Shown: piece after piece, positions 38,160 to 48,140 of the stretch
Numbering within the stretch: position 1 is the stretch's first letter
Layout: each line of letters begins with the position of its first letter
From: Spirometra erinaceieuropaei
Lineage: Eukaryota; Platyhelminthes; Cestoda; Diphyllobothriidea; Diphyllobothriidae
Direction: 5' to 3'
Length of the DNA: 64,000 nt
Assembly: GCA_902702965.1 (NCBI GenBank)
Contig: CACRXP010000717.1
Span: 12,050-76,049 of the forward strand
Notes under the pieces: model-generated
The model's database searches: none
Told to the model about the DNA's origin: nothing
What the model saw: only the letters and a program-made list of their open reading frames with translations
Translations under genes and position numbers: made by a program

Positions 38160-41100
38160 CTGAAAACGAAAAAAGATTACAGTCCAACCAACCAAGTCAC
38201 TGCCCAAAAATTTGCATGATCTGCAAATGTGGTTAATACGGAGATTACAAGAGAGTTTTCACGCATTTTAGTCTGCGCAAAGATCAGTTTGCACCTGAGA
38301 AATTATATATCATGGGCTTTTTGCGGTCTGCGCAAACTTAAACATTTCTTATAAAGATGGCACTATTTACCTAGTAATGAAAACAATCCGAATAAGTGAA
38401 CTAATGTAAAAACGGCAACTTTTTACAAGTGATAAGTACCTAAAAGATCCCACAGTGGTTTAAGTAGTGATATATGTTATGCTGGCACTGGATAAACACC
38501 CCTTAAGTTCCAACTCATAGAGAACAGACTTGACATCATGATGTAAGACACCTCTATATTTATGCCAAATCAGAACGGCAATTCTTATGGTCGACGAAAA
38601 CTTTTGTCTAGCTGCCCTGTTTCTTTATGCGTGCACTAAAAAACAGCGCGACGGGCAAATATACGAGGTCGCAAAATGTAGTCAGTTTTTCTGTCAAAAA
38701 TTCTTAGTCGAAAAGGTCGTCTTCGAGTTTTTTTTTGATATTTGACTTCTATTGTCTCGCATAAATTGAATTACGAAAGGCACTCGATGGTTAACTGGTA
38801 TCTGGGTCAACTAAGGTCAAAAATATGTTGGTTATTCCGAAAAGCAACGAAGAATTTTGTCATTCAATATTGCGACTTCATTGTTAAGCACTTAAAAGGA
38901 ACCCGCATATAATAAAAAATAATCCTGGATTTGCATGGAAGATGATCAGTCAGTGCAATAATATATAACCGTCTTTGTTCTTATTACAGTCTTCGCAGCG
39001 AATTATATAGAATCCTGCAGACATCAGTAGTTTCGCGATCAAGTCACCAACAATAATTCACAGTTTTCACCTGGAAAATCAAAAAGAGGACTTATAGTTC
39101 TACGTCATACATGTACCACGCGTTCCAGAAGACTGGCCGGTGTTCAAACCGAAGAAATAACAGAAACTTTACCAGTTCGAATGTTTCCCGATAACTCGCT
39201 AACCATGACCGTGATTTTCCAAGACTCCCAGGCAAACAACAATTTCACGATGGACCCTTTCGGCCAAAACGAATAAAAATAAGCACTTCCCTTTTTTTGT
39301 CAGTTAATCACAGGACTAAACACCGAGGTGTCTTAATAATCAGGGTAAAACTTTGAGAGGTATGCTGAATAGCGGTTGGAGAATACTATGCGCGAATATG
39401 CCTTTTTGGCGAGAATGGAAATTTAGTCCTACAAGTATAGTTTTGGAACATATAGGTGAGTCGAATGAAGAAGGGTGCTCACTGGGAGAGGTTTGCTTTA
39501 TAGCTACAAATATAAGTGCGCGTCATGTTATTTGTTTATCACCTTGCTCCTGAGAATACAAATCTATAAAAAAATTAAGAAAAGAAAATGATACGAAAGC
39601 CAATTCTGAGGCTAAAGCATCTTGTGCCCTTAGTTTTGTTCATTATATTATTCGCTAACACAGATTAGTAGATAAAACACCTTTAGCTTAAAGACATGTA
39701 ACTTTTTTCAAAGCGGTAAAGCTTTCACCTTGACATGTACGTAAAACTGTTTTCTGTGAAAAATTAAGATATTCAGGGTGGGCTTGTCCGACAGTGCGAA
39801 TTTGCCTGCCAATTTTTCGAGGTCAACAAGTTGTGGTACGCGCCTTCCATACGATGCTCGTTGAAAGAAGGCCTCCAAAAATATCAACGATTTGCTCTCA
39901 TAAGTTTTGTGCATAGCCCTTACCTTATACAATACTACCACTCCCCAAGTAACATGTATAAATGAAAGCAGTAACCTTGTAGTAGAGTATAATCGTAGCG
40001 GTTGGAACGCGGATCAGAAATGCTAAACAAATAAAATTTTTGTTTAAGTAAACGCGTCCCCTTTATCTTGACAAGAGTGTTGCCAGATCACATATTCTTA
40101 AAGATTTAGGACCAATTTCTGATGGGCTATTCGAATTAACCGGAAGTTTAATGCAGTACCAAAAGGATAAGTAAGCAGTATTCGCAGATAAAATGCTCCT
40201 TGACCAAAATATTTCGTCACCCTGCCTACTATAAATTCACTAAGTAGACAGCTGCACATATTCCTGAACTGAAAAACATCGACTTTTGCGCCACTATCTC
40301 GCCTTCTCGATGTTCAAGTGTTGCTAGAAGTCTTTAATTAAAGCCACATCTCACACAAGAAATATGCCCTGCTTTCACATTTACGAACAGCTACCCATAT
40401 CAACGTTTCTAGGAAAACAAATAACGTCAAATTTGTTTGTTAGAATTTCAGTCGACGTGTATGCTATGTTGGCAAAGTTGGTTAGGGCTAATACCATGAA
40501 GACCACGTGGCAAAATTTTAGAATCACCACCCAAGTTTTCAAGTAGTTTCATTTATTTGGGTAAGTTAATGTATGCACTGTTCAAAGTTTGATCAAAGTT
40601 TGTCCAGCCAAATGAATAAATGAACTTGAGGTGCACATATTTTGTCATATTTACTATAAATCTGGCATAAACACTCTTTTCTAGAGTCAAAAGCATATAG
40701 GGACAAATTTAGTTTTTACAGCCTCTGCATCTTCACAAACACTATATAACGCTGGAATATGCCAGAATTATATCCTCATCCCATATAAATTTGAGTAATG
40801 TGTCACAAATCTTTAATATGTGCAATGCTCTGCCCCTAAACCAACAACTGTCAAGCCTATAAAACAAGAAGAAACCTTAAAAGTGTTCAAAGATAATAAA
40901 TAACAAGTATTGGAAGCAAACTGAATGGTGACCGAAAATGAACCCGCATATTAAGATAAGAAAACAGCTGGACATTGTTATTGAAAGCTAATGGTGTTGC
41001 AGAAGTACAAAAGATATCCGGTATTTCAAGATGTTGTGGAGTTTCTTTAAGCTGATGATGCGAATAAGGCCAGAAGTGATAATTCTAGCGTGCCTCAAGT

Positions 41101-42603
41101 TTTCCCGCGATTATTGGTTGTAAGTCTCATTGCAGCCGCTTTTGCGGGACTTATAAATGGACCACCGCCACATTATCAGAACATGCTCGTAAACACCGCT
41201 CACCAGCGGCATTAAGTGCACCTGAATAGGTGCAAAATAAAAACCAAAGTGCTCAGAAAAAATCGAAGAAAGATAATCCAAAAATGTCAAACAAAATAGC
41301 AATAATCAAAAGTTAATCTCCATTACCGGGGGTATCATTCGAGAAAAGCAATCTAAGCGACGAGTTCGGGGGGGAGGGGGGTAGGGGGCGAACAGAAAAT
41401 GCCTTTAAGGCTTTGTTCCTAAGAGTACAGATATAAACAGAAACAGATACTACCGTGAGCATAGGCATAGAATGTGCAGCTTGTAGCACATATCGAGGGT
41501 CACATTGACTTCACCAAAGATCACGTTTCGATGGTTGATAACGCGCTAAGTGATGTTAGCAGGAGCATTTCGACCAGCTTGCAACAGGGACTAAAAAGAC
41601 TGGATATGGATGTGTCAGTGTAAGTGAACTAAATGATGTCGTAAATTTTATTAATTGCTAACTAGTCCACAAGCACCGAGAGAATTCACATATGGTCCCA
41701 TCTGCTGCCGCATAGGGAGATTAAGCGGGCCTATCGGCCACCCTCAACTAAGATGTCGAATTTAGCGAGTAGGTCCGGTAGCATAGCTAGTAATATTTTG
41801 AAAAACGCAGTGTTACGAGTAAGATACGAAACCGCTCTTTTTAATAGCATTCGCAATACAGATAATGAATAGATAGCAGTGAGCTCTGACAGCAAGCAGT
41901 AAAAGTTACTCCGATCATGATAAATTATCGAACGTTGCAATTGCAACCCGGAAGCAGCTTGAGCTCACGAAATGGGATACTGCTTAACACTGGATGCAGC
42001 ATTAAATGTTTTCTTTTGGCGCTGAGCAAGCAAACATACTGCTTAGAATAACAAGACACCAACATTTCAGGCAACGGATAATTTCATTCGCTTTCTGCAT
42101 ACCGACTCAAGTTGTCCGCAAAAGACGGTATGATAAAGTGGAATTTGATTTACACTTTACGGCTTGTAGATAAAACAGTTCAAGGTGGTGGGAGGACGGG
42201 ACGTGGAGTTTATCCGTAATGTGTCCGGGACACCACTGTACCACAGATTCCGCTGGGGTAAGTTCATGTATAAGCAGTCCCTTGTAGGAGGCCCACTGCA
42301 CATAATTTTCAATGGCATGTGCAAGCACTTTGTAACATGTACGGGGCTATCCGTCACAACCTTGCTTTCAGTCACTGCGCCAGCGACCACGTTCGTAAAA
42401 AGACCATGAACTCATTCCACAGATCAAGAGATGGGTATGATGACCTGGCTGAACGCCGATAAACGGCTTAGAAGGTAAATCACCTAGTTTGCATTGATTA
42501 CAGAATACTTTTTAGTTTCCCGTCAGGATAAATGACGCCGTTAGTTGTCCAGTCCTGACTGCATCCCAGAACACGGCAAATACCATTTGTAAACTTTATA
42601 CTA
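38160..42603. other. AT-rich stretch, no gene assigned
   Basis: Should contain the 5' exon(s) and promoter of the TPR gene unless they lie further right. The best coding-looking frame is 39708-39941 on the minus strand (SLIFLEAFFQRASYGRR, then LEKLAGKFALSDKPTLNILI), which has a possible aag|gtgaaa donor near 39725 but no convincing acceptor. Opposed frames at 42157-42409 are unassigned. Confidence 0.4.
41368..41388 (+). repeat. G-run cluster
   Basis: Three G-runs of seven, six and five, separated by single a and ta spacers. Such a sequence can form a G-quadruplex by splitting the longer runs. Confidence 0.6.
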
Positions 42604-42624
42604 TGGTAGGGGGCGCTCACCGAT
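42604..42624 (-). repeat. Fragment of SINE-like H module
   Basis: Reads tggtagggggcgctcaccga on the plus strand, identical to the core of the H module at 45403 and 48056. The similarity ends at once on the right. Confidence 0.65.
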
Positions 42625-43442
42625 ATTTAATGTATGCATTGCCTTCCAGACAGTACGTCGTTCATTTCTTCAGTATGCACTACCGTACGATGTGACAACT
42701 TTTGCAGTATAAATCTGTCATAATTTAAAGAAATGGATACTGGCTTGTGGGAATAATTCAGTCGTACGGTTCATAGTACACACTTAATGCAACAACTGTG
42801 AATAAATATAGGTACCTAAGTAAAATAATTTTACAACATAAGTTGATCTAACTTATTACTTTACAAGTTTAACATTTATATTAAAGCACAAATATGCAGG
42901 CTCTAACCTCCAAGGGATCCTTTTGCAGAAACTTAAATCAACTTCGATCAAGTGCGTTTTATTTACAGGAAACAACCATGAAAAATGTAAGCTCGTGGTA
43001 TACGCAGTCATTTCGTTGAACTATAAAAAGTGGAGACATTTTCACAATGTAACTATTCATCAGCAGTTTTTAATTACCTTCATATAATTAAATAGTTTTT
43101 TCCTTACCGCTGCACTTCTATTGCACTATGAGAAATAATGGGGCCGCGCAGAACGCCTTAAGATTATTATAGTTAAAATGCTGAAATACGATGTTTGTGG
43201 GTTTCGATGTGCTACATTTATAAGTGATGCAGTAGCGCCTCACGGGAGTGCGCTATGCACGCAAAAATCAATATTGTTAAGGGGTGCCACAACTGACGAC
43301 GTGGGGCGTCTCCTTGCGCATATGTTTGCAGTGGCTAGGCTAGAGGAAGCTGAGGAGTTGTACGCCCCCTGCAGCCCAGTCTACAGACTCGGATAGCCCT
43401 CTCGCAGCCAAACGCAGCATTAGAAGACCAAAAGCGGCCTAG
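42625..43442. other. No gene recognised
   Basis: Holds one 72-codon frame (43178-43396) without a recognisable domain. Confidence 0.4.
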
Positions 43443-43463
43443 GGGGCTAGTGCCAGCAGGGCT
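43443..43463 (-). repeat. Solitary transposon end
   Basis: The reverse complement agccctgctggcactagccc closely resembles the right terminal repeat of the DNA transposon at 48141-50170 (taccctgctagcaccagccc). No partner end was found nearby, so it is probably a fragment of a related non-autonomous copy. Confidence 0.5.
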
Positions 43464-43574
43464 CTTTATTAATTATACTTGTGTTTAGAAAGTAAGCGCG
43501 TCTAATCGCTGTTTTTCACAGGGCAGCTTGACTTCAAGACTCCTTGGCATTGCCGAATTTAAAAAACCAGAACG

Positions 43575-43795
43575 ATATTACCGACAAAGACAAGGAAGAC
43601 TGGAATGGTCATTTCTGGCTTATCAACCGTCGTCAGCCAGTCATACCCAACCCCAAAGTGTGGCACACCCGAGGCTCGAACTCGTGACCTGTTTGCTAGG
43701 AGTCCACGCATCTTACCACTGGGTCACGAGCCCGTTGCCCTGTCGGTTTTGACCGCGAATACACAATGGTAGGGGACGCCCACCGATCATTGCAA
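43575..43795 (-). repeat. tRNA-derived SINE-like element, T plus H modules
   Basis: In the minus orientation it carries, in order, an H-module end (gatcggtgggcgtcccctaccattgtg), the shared ccgacagggcaacgggc, an A-box-like gacccagtggtaag, a B-box-like gagttcgagcctcggg, and the body ggttgggtatgactggctga ending tctttgtcggtaat. The A and B boxes are the internal RNA polymerase III promoter of tRNA-derived SINEs. It lies immediately left of the first PLE copy. Confidence 0.75.
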
Positions 43796-43796
43796 G

Positions 43797-45336
43797 TCTT
43801 TAAAACAGGATGAACCAAAAATTGCCAAGATATATGGTTTTCCCAAAATTCATAGTACTGATATTCCGCCGCGACCGATAGTCTCTCTAATCGGTGCACC
43901 CAACTATAAGATCTTGAAGTGGCTATTTCGCCAACTACATCCACTTACGAAGAACTCCGAGAACTCCATTCAGGATTCAAAAGACTTTCTAGACAAAATA
44001 AACGGTGTCAACATTACATGTGACGAGATTATGGTGTCATTCGATGTGGCATCGCTCTTCACTTCGATTCCGCTAGATTTAGCGAAAAGCTGCACCGAAG
44101 AATTCCTTCAAACATATACTTCTGCAGTGCCTCCAGAGGCTTTACTTCAAATCCTTGATCTGTGTCTGGAGACAAATTTTGCCTTCTCCACTCCATGCTA
44201 CCGGCAATTAAAAGGTGTTCCCATGGGTTCACTAATATCCGGTTTCCTGGCAGAAGCATTACTGCAGAAATTAGAGAGCATAGCCCTTCCCACATTCAAC
44301 CCAAAACTTTGGCTGCGATACGTAGATGACAGCTTAGTCATCGTCAAAAAAGATCAGTGGAATCTGCCCCATACCAATATTAACTCGATATTTCCAGGAA
44401 TTACATTTAATTTCGAAACAAAGGTCGATGGACAACTCCCAATCCTGGATGTCCTTGTACGTCGAAAAACCGATGGATCGCTTCAGACATCAGCTTATCG
44501 CGAAGAGGCGTATTCAGAGGTCATCCTGCACTTTGAGACTAACCACCCTGTCTCCCACAAACGGAGTACAGTCTACAGCCTTCTGAATCGAGCCAAAATT
44601 CACTGCTCTGATGAAACAAGTTATCGAGCAGAAATGAAATACCTCTACAAACTCATCTCCCACAATGGGTACCCGCATGACTTTATAAGTCAATGCATGA
44701 GGCATCAGCAACTAAAGAGGAAAGGTATTTCCAATGCTACGGCCGCTCAGGCACCAAAACCAACCACATGGCGAACTCTCCCGTACGTGAATAAGGTAAA
44801 GAAAAAAGTACCAGATACACGTAGCACATCAGCCGACAACTACCTTACGCACACAGCTTGTACACCCTAAGGACAGGGTTGGCTACCTCGAAAGAAAAGG
44901 TGTTGTCTACAAAATCCCATGTCCTAGTTGGACACCGGGCACACTTTCGCTTGGGAAAAAGTTCGCGTTGTCGCGGTCTGCCCTTCCAAGAAAGGCCGAG
45001 AATTCCTCGAGGCAATGCACTCTGATGAATCATGCATCAACCGGCATATCGAGTTGGATGCCGCGTACAGAAACTTGAAGGAGAAATGGAAGAAAAGGAA
45101 TCCAACCAGCTCAGATTGACACACGGCGGCCGCCTACAGGCGCACACGCCATGCAAGTATCGATTTTTTGTGCACTCTTGACGTTAGCTGTTTCTTGCTT
45201 TCACATTTCCTTTCCGCTTGCGTCTGACGACGACCTGGGGAGCCAGCGTCGAAAATATAAGTATTAACCATCTTGTCCCACAGAAACCACCTCTTGTCAA
45301 CTTATATCGCTTGGAATGCCTACCTTTCAATACTTA

Positions 45337-45340
<4 letters not shown>
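43797..45340 (+). mobile_element. Penelope-like element copy 1, reverse transcriptase plus broken GIY-YIG
   Basis: A single frame from about 43803 to 44870 encodes IAKIYGFPKIHSTDIPPRPI, motif A MVSFDVASLFTSIPLDLA (44030), motif B KGVPMGSLISGFLAEALL (44210), and the catalytic LWLRYVDDSLVIV (44310). These are Penelope-like reverse-transcriptase hallmarks with both catalytic aspartates intact. After a frame change near 44830 comes VHPKDRVGYLERKGVVYKI, the start of the GIY-YIG nuclease. Comparison with copy 2 shows that about 50 codons are then missing, including the YCGQTGKS core and the catalytic arginine region. A shifted frame resumes at LDTGHTFAW and ends at 45117. The nuclease is therefore dead. 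The 5' end is truncated against a SINE-like repeat. The 3' untranslated part ends in (TA)n. Confidence 0.88.
45224..45254 (+). other. Conserved hairpin in PLE 3' region, hammerhead-like
   Basis: Reads ctgacga, then a stem (gacctgg with ccagcgtc, one bulged base), then gaaa. The order CUGANGA, stem, GAAA is that of a hammerhead ribozyme core, and such ribozymes are known in Penelope-like elements. An extra c between the first core strand and the stem breaks the canonical form. The hairpin is kept in copy 2, where an A-U pair becomes G-U. Confidence 0.4.

Positions 45341-45402
<62 letters not shown>
45341..45402. repeat. (TA)n tract at 3' end of PLE copy 1
   Basis: About 31 TA units directly follow the shared 3' sequence gcctacctttcaatacttacgc. 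Open frames rich in alternating Tyr and Ile here are artefacts of the tract. Confidence 0.95.
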
Positions 45403-45405
<3 letters not shown>

Positions 45406-45520
45406 GTAGGGGGCGCTCACCGATCATTCATACGGAACTCACTCGTTCCGTTGTGCCTTAAGAGCTCTCTCTCGAGCCCAACCAGCAGCCGCACAGCGGC
45501 GCATGATACATAGGCAGAAT
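45403..45520 (-). repeat. SINE-like H module between two (TA)n tracts
   Basis: Reads gtggtagggggcgctcaccg, then atcattcatacggaactcac, then tcgttccgttgtgcc, and later cagcagccgcacagcggc. It is in the minus orientation relative to the T module. The flanking (TA)n belongs to the two PLE copies. Confidence 0.75.
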
Positions 45521-45522
45521 AA

Positions 45523-45539
45523 CATATATATATATATAT
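45523..45539. repeat. (TA)n tract at 3' end of PLE copy 2
   Basis: A short atatatata run abuts the 3' end of the minus-strand PLE copy 2 (tgcctaccttccaat in the element's orientation). Confidence 0.85.
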
Positions 45540-45540
45540 T

Positions 45541-46143
45541 GGAAGGTAGGCATCCCAAGAAATATAAGTTGAAGGTAGAGGCGTTCTTTGGGAAAAGGTA
45601 CTTTATTGCGTGAATTTTCGACGCCGGTTCCCCAGGTCGTCGTCAGACGCAGACTGAAAGTAAATGTGCCGAAAACAGTTAACATCTGGCAGTGCACATG
45701 AAAAAAATCGATAATTGTTCGCGTTTGCGCCCGTGAGCGGCCGCTATTTGCGTCATTCCGTCCCGATTGGCTCTCGTCTCTTCCATTTCTCCTTGAGGCT
45801 TTTGTACGCGGCGTCCAACTCGATGTGACGGTTGATGCACGATTCATCCGAGTGCATGGCCTCAAGGAACTCTCGGCCTTTCTTGAAGGGGCAGGCACCG
45901 ACAATCCGTGTTCTGTCCCAAGCAAACGTATGCCCGGTGTCCAAGCTATGCATGGCTACTTGAGACAGATGGTCTCGCCTCTTTACTGCTAGTTGGTGTT
46001 CGTGAATGCGTGTAGAGGCGGATTTTCCTGTTTGACCACAATAAACTGCATCACAGGCCTCACATGGGGTCTTGTAGACGACTTCCTTTCTATCCAAATA
46101 GTCGACCCTATCCTTAGGATGTACTATCTGAGTACGTAGTGTA
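45541..46143 (-). mobile_element. Penelope-like element copy 2, GIY-YIG domain and 3' end
   Basis: One uninterrupted minus frame from about 46140 to the stop at 45753 encodes the nuclease domain. The blocks are VHPKDRVDYLDRKEVVYKTP, then CEACDAVYCGQTGKSASTRI, HEHQLAVKRRDHLSQVAMHS and LDTGHTFAWDRTRIVGACPF, then KKGREFLEAMHSDESCINRH. VVY and YCG stand for the GIY and YIG motifs, TRIHEH holds the arginine, and REFLEA is the likely glutamate-bearing helix. The nuclease part looks intact. The reverse transcriptase is absent because the copy is cut at 46143 by (TA)n. The 3' region shares the hairpin and end sequence with copy 1, which faces it from the left. Confidence 0.88.
45616..45646 (-). other. 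Conserved hairpin in PLE copy 2, hammerhead-like
   Basis: Second copy of the ctgacga, stem, gaaa hairpin, with ccggcgtc in place of ccagcgtc so that pairing is preserved through a G-U pair. Confidence 0.4.
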
Positions 46144-46171
46144 GTATATATATATATATATATATATATAT
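46144..46171. repeat. (TA)n tract
   Basis: About 14 TA units separate PLE copy 2 from the next SINE-like H module. Confidence 0.9.
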
Positions 46172-46279
46172 GATAGTGGGCGCTCACCGATCAGGTTACG
46201 GAACATGCTCGTTCCGTTGTGCCTTGGGGCTCATACTTAAACCCTCGCAGGCAGTCGCACAGCGACTAGTGATATATGT
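46172..46279 (-). repeat. SINE-like H module
   Basis: Reads tgggcgctcaccgatcaggt, then tacggaacatgctcgttccg, and ends cgcacagcgactagtgatat. It lies next to a T module in the same orientation, so in sense direction T precedes H here. Confidence 0.75.
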
Positions 46280-46469
46280 TGGAAAGGTAATACCGACAAA
46301 GACAAGGGAGACCGGAATGGCCATTTCTGGCTTATTAGCCGTCATCAGCCAGTCATACCCAACCCCAAGTGTGGATCACTTGAGATTCGAACCCGGGATC
46401 TTTGGTCATGGAGTTGAACGCTCTACCATTGAGCCACGGGCCCGTTGTCCTGTCGGTTGTGATCGGGAA
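46280..46469 (-). repeat. SINE-like T module, left arm of a 190-bp inverted repeat
   Basis: In the minus orientation it holds ccgacaggacaacgggcccg, the A-box-like tggctcaatggtagagcg, the B-box-like gggttcgaatc, and the body ending ctttgtcggtattacctttcc. It matches 46520-46709 in reverse complement with one difference seen by eye (caactcc against cgactcc in the anticodon-arm region). Confidence 0.88.
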
Positions 46470-46519
46470 TATTAATTATGATAGTGGGCGCTCACCGATC
46501 AGGTTACGGAACATGCTCG

Positions 46520-46706
46520 TTCCCGATCACAACCGACAGGACAACGGGCCCGTGGCTCAATGGTAGAGCGTTCGACTCCATGACCAAAGATCCCGGGTTC
46601 GAATCTCAAGTGATCCACACTTGGGGTTGGGTATGACTGGCTGATGACGGCTAATAAGCCAGAAATGGCCATTCCGGTCTCCCTTGTCTTTGTCGGTATT
46701 ACCTTT

Positions 46707-46709
<3 letters not shown>
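46520..46709 (+). repeat. SINE-like T module, right arm of a 190-bp inverted repeat
   Basis: Plus-strand partner of the left arm, separated from it by a 50-base spacer that contains a short H-module start. It contains a tRNA-like stretch at about 46548-46618 whose acceptor ends do not pair, as expected for a SINE head rather than a working tRNA. Confidence 0.88.

Positions 46710-46743
<34 letters not shown>
46710..46743. repeat. (TA)n tract after the SINE pair
   Basis: A run of about 17 TA units directly follows the right arm and is continued by degenerate ta/tg units to about 46768. Confidence 0.9.
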
Positions 46744-46744
<1 letters not shown>

Positions 46745-46792
46745 GTATGTATACGCATATGTATATATGCAGAATGCTGTTACCGACAGAGG

Positions 46793-47018
46793 CAAGGAGT
46801 GAGCGCCACTCCACCATTGTATATTCCCGAGCGAAATCGACAGGACAACGAGCCTTTGGCTCAGTGCTTAGAGGCCTTGGACCTCTAAGTTATAAGTCGC
46901 GAGTTCGAACTCCGGGTGTGCCACACTTCGGGGTTGGGTATGACTGGCTGACGACTGCTTACAAGCCAAAAATGGCCATTCTAGTCTCCCTTTTGCTTGT
47001 CGGTAGTAACGTCCTGCC
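46793..47018 (+). repeat. SINE-like T module with H end
   Basis: Starts with the H end gtgagcgccactccaccatt, then tattcccgagcgaaatcgac and aggacaacgagc, an A-box-like tggctcagtgcttagagg, a B-box-like gagttcgaactccggg, and the body through ctgacgactgcttacaagcc to tgcttgtcggtagtaa. Confidence 0.78.
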
Positions 47019-47133
47019 TATATCATGCGGCGCTTTGCGACTGATAATTAGGCCCCAGAGAGAATGCCCGTAAAACACAACGAAGCCAGCACGTCCCGTA
47101 AGAACGATCGGTGAGCGCCCCTTTACCATTAGG
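47019..47133 (+). repeat. SINE-like H module
   Basis: Plus orientation: tcatgcggcgctttgcgact, later aacgatcggtgagcgcccct ending ttaccatta. It is diverged from the other H modules. Confidence 0.65.
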
Positions 47134-47442
47134 CATTCTCTGTCGTCCCTACTCGCTGCTATTAGGATTTGGCCGACTTCGGCCTGGTAATTGGTTGCCT
47201 GTTTGTGACCTTTGCTTCCCATACGAAGCTTGTCTGCTTTGTGAAGCCAATTGATTGTGTGCGCCCATTCCTGATTGAATGAATATCCGATCTGTAGCCA
47301 CAGCTAATGACAGGTGGCGAGGCACTGAAGAACTTCAGTTTGATGAAGTGCTTATGACCCATCTGATAGGACTCAGTGGTGGACGAACTGCGCTAGGTGC
47401 GTCTGTGTGCACGATTGTGCTTCTGGTTCCAGCTGCTGGCGG
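47134..47442. other. No feature recognised
   Basis: About 300 bases between repeats, with one 90-codon frame (47279-47551) that I do not recognise. Confidence 0.4.
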
Positions 47443-47540
47443 TCAGGGTTATAATTGGCTGAATGAAGGCACAATAAGCCTGAAAAAGTACCGTGTCAAT
47501 CGACCCGTATTCTCTGTCGTACCTCCTCGCAGATATATAT
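47443..47540 (+). repeat. Short repeat R, copy 1
   Basis: Contains tcagggttataattggctga, then atgaaggcacaataagcc and tctgtcgtacctcc followed by a short TA run. It is shared with 47745-47850. Confidence 0.65.
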
Positions 47541-47549
47541 ATAAATTAT

Positions 47550-47744
47550 GACAGTGGGCGCTCGCCGATCAGGTTACGGAACATGCTCGTTCCGTTGTGC
47601 CTTGGGGCTCATACTTAAACCCTCGCAGGCAGGCGCACAGCGACTAGTGGTAGACAAAGATGAGATGATACCGACAAAGACAAGGGAGACCGGAATGGCC
47701 ACTTCTGGCTTATTAGCCGTCATCAGCCAGTCATACCCAACTCC
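47550..47744 (-). repeat. SINE-like H and partial T modules
   Basis: H module (tgggcgctcgccgatcaggt, ending cgcacagcgactagtgg), then T body in minus orientation (taccgacaaagacaagggag, ending cagccagtcatacccaa). The tRNA-like head of T is missing because repeat R copy 2 begins there. Confidence 0.75.
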
Positions 47745-47850
47745 TTCAGGGTTATGATTGGCTGAATGAAGGCAAACAAGCCCGAAACAGTGCTGTATCA
47801 ATCTACTCCCAGACTCTGTCGTCTCCCCCCCTCTGATATATATATATATA
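47745..47850 (+). repeat. Short repeat R, copy 2
   Basis: Contains tcagggttatgattggctga, atgaaggcaaacaagccc and tctgtcgtctcc, and ends in a TA run, as copy 1 does. Confidence 0.65.
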
Positions 47851-47857
47851 TGCAGAA

Positions 47858-48110
47858 TGATATAACCGACAAACAATAAGGGAGACTGGAATGCCATTTC
47901 TGGTTTATTAGCCGTCGTCAGCCAGTCATACCCAACACCGTAATTTGGCACACCCGAGTCTCGAACTCGCGACCTGTTTGTTCGAAGTCCACGTCTCTAA
48001 CCACTGAGCCAAGAACCCGTTGCCCTTTCGGTTTTCGATTGGGAATATACAATGGTTGGGGGCGCTCACCGATCATTCTTACGGAACTCACTCGTGCCCT
48101 TGTGCCGTAT
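47858..48110 (-). repeat. Complete SINE-like element, T then H
   Basis: The most complete single copy. In minus orientation the H part (gtgagcgcccccaaccattg) leads into ccgaaagggcaacgggttc, an A-box-like tggctcagtggttagag, a B-box-like gagttcgagactcggg and the T body, and ends ttgtcggttatatcattctg. It sits directly left of the DNA transposon. Confidence 0.8.
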
Positions 48111-48140
48111 ATGCGTATAAACACATATATGCATGTATGT

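Noticed and set aside
39708..39941. Candidate upstream exon of the TPR gene
   Set aside because: The protein composition is plausible and a donor may exist, but there is no polypyrimidine acceptor and no TPR motif; it is kept only as a weak lead.
42157..42409. Opposed frames on both strands that look coding
   Set aside because: No family recognised, and each frame is explained as a shadow of the other without evidence for either.
45218..45513. Frames rich in alternating Tyr and Ile
   Set aside because: They are translations of the (TA)n tract and are not genes. The same applies at 46499-46817 and 46684-47073.
46548..46618. A functional tRNA gene
   Set aside because: A and B boxes are good but the acceptor ends do not pair, and the same unit recurs many times with a common 3' body, so it is a SINE head.
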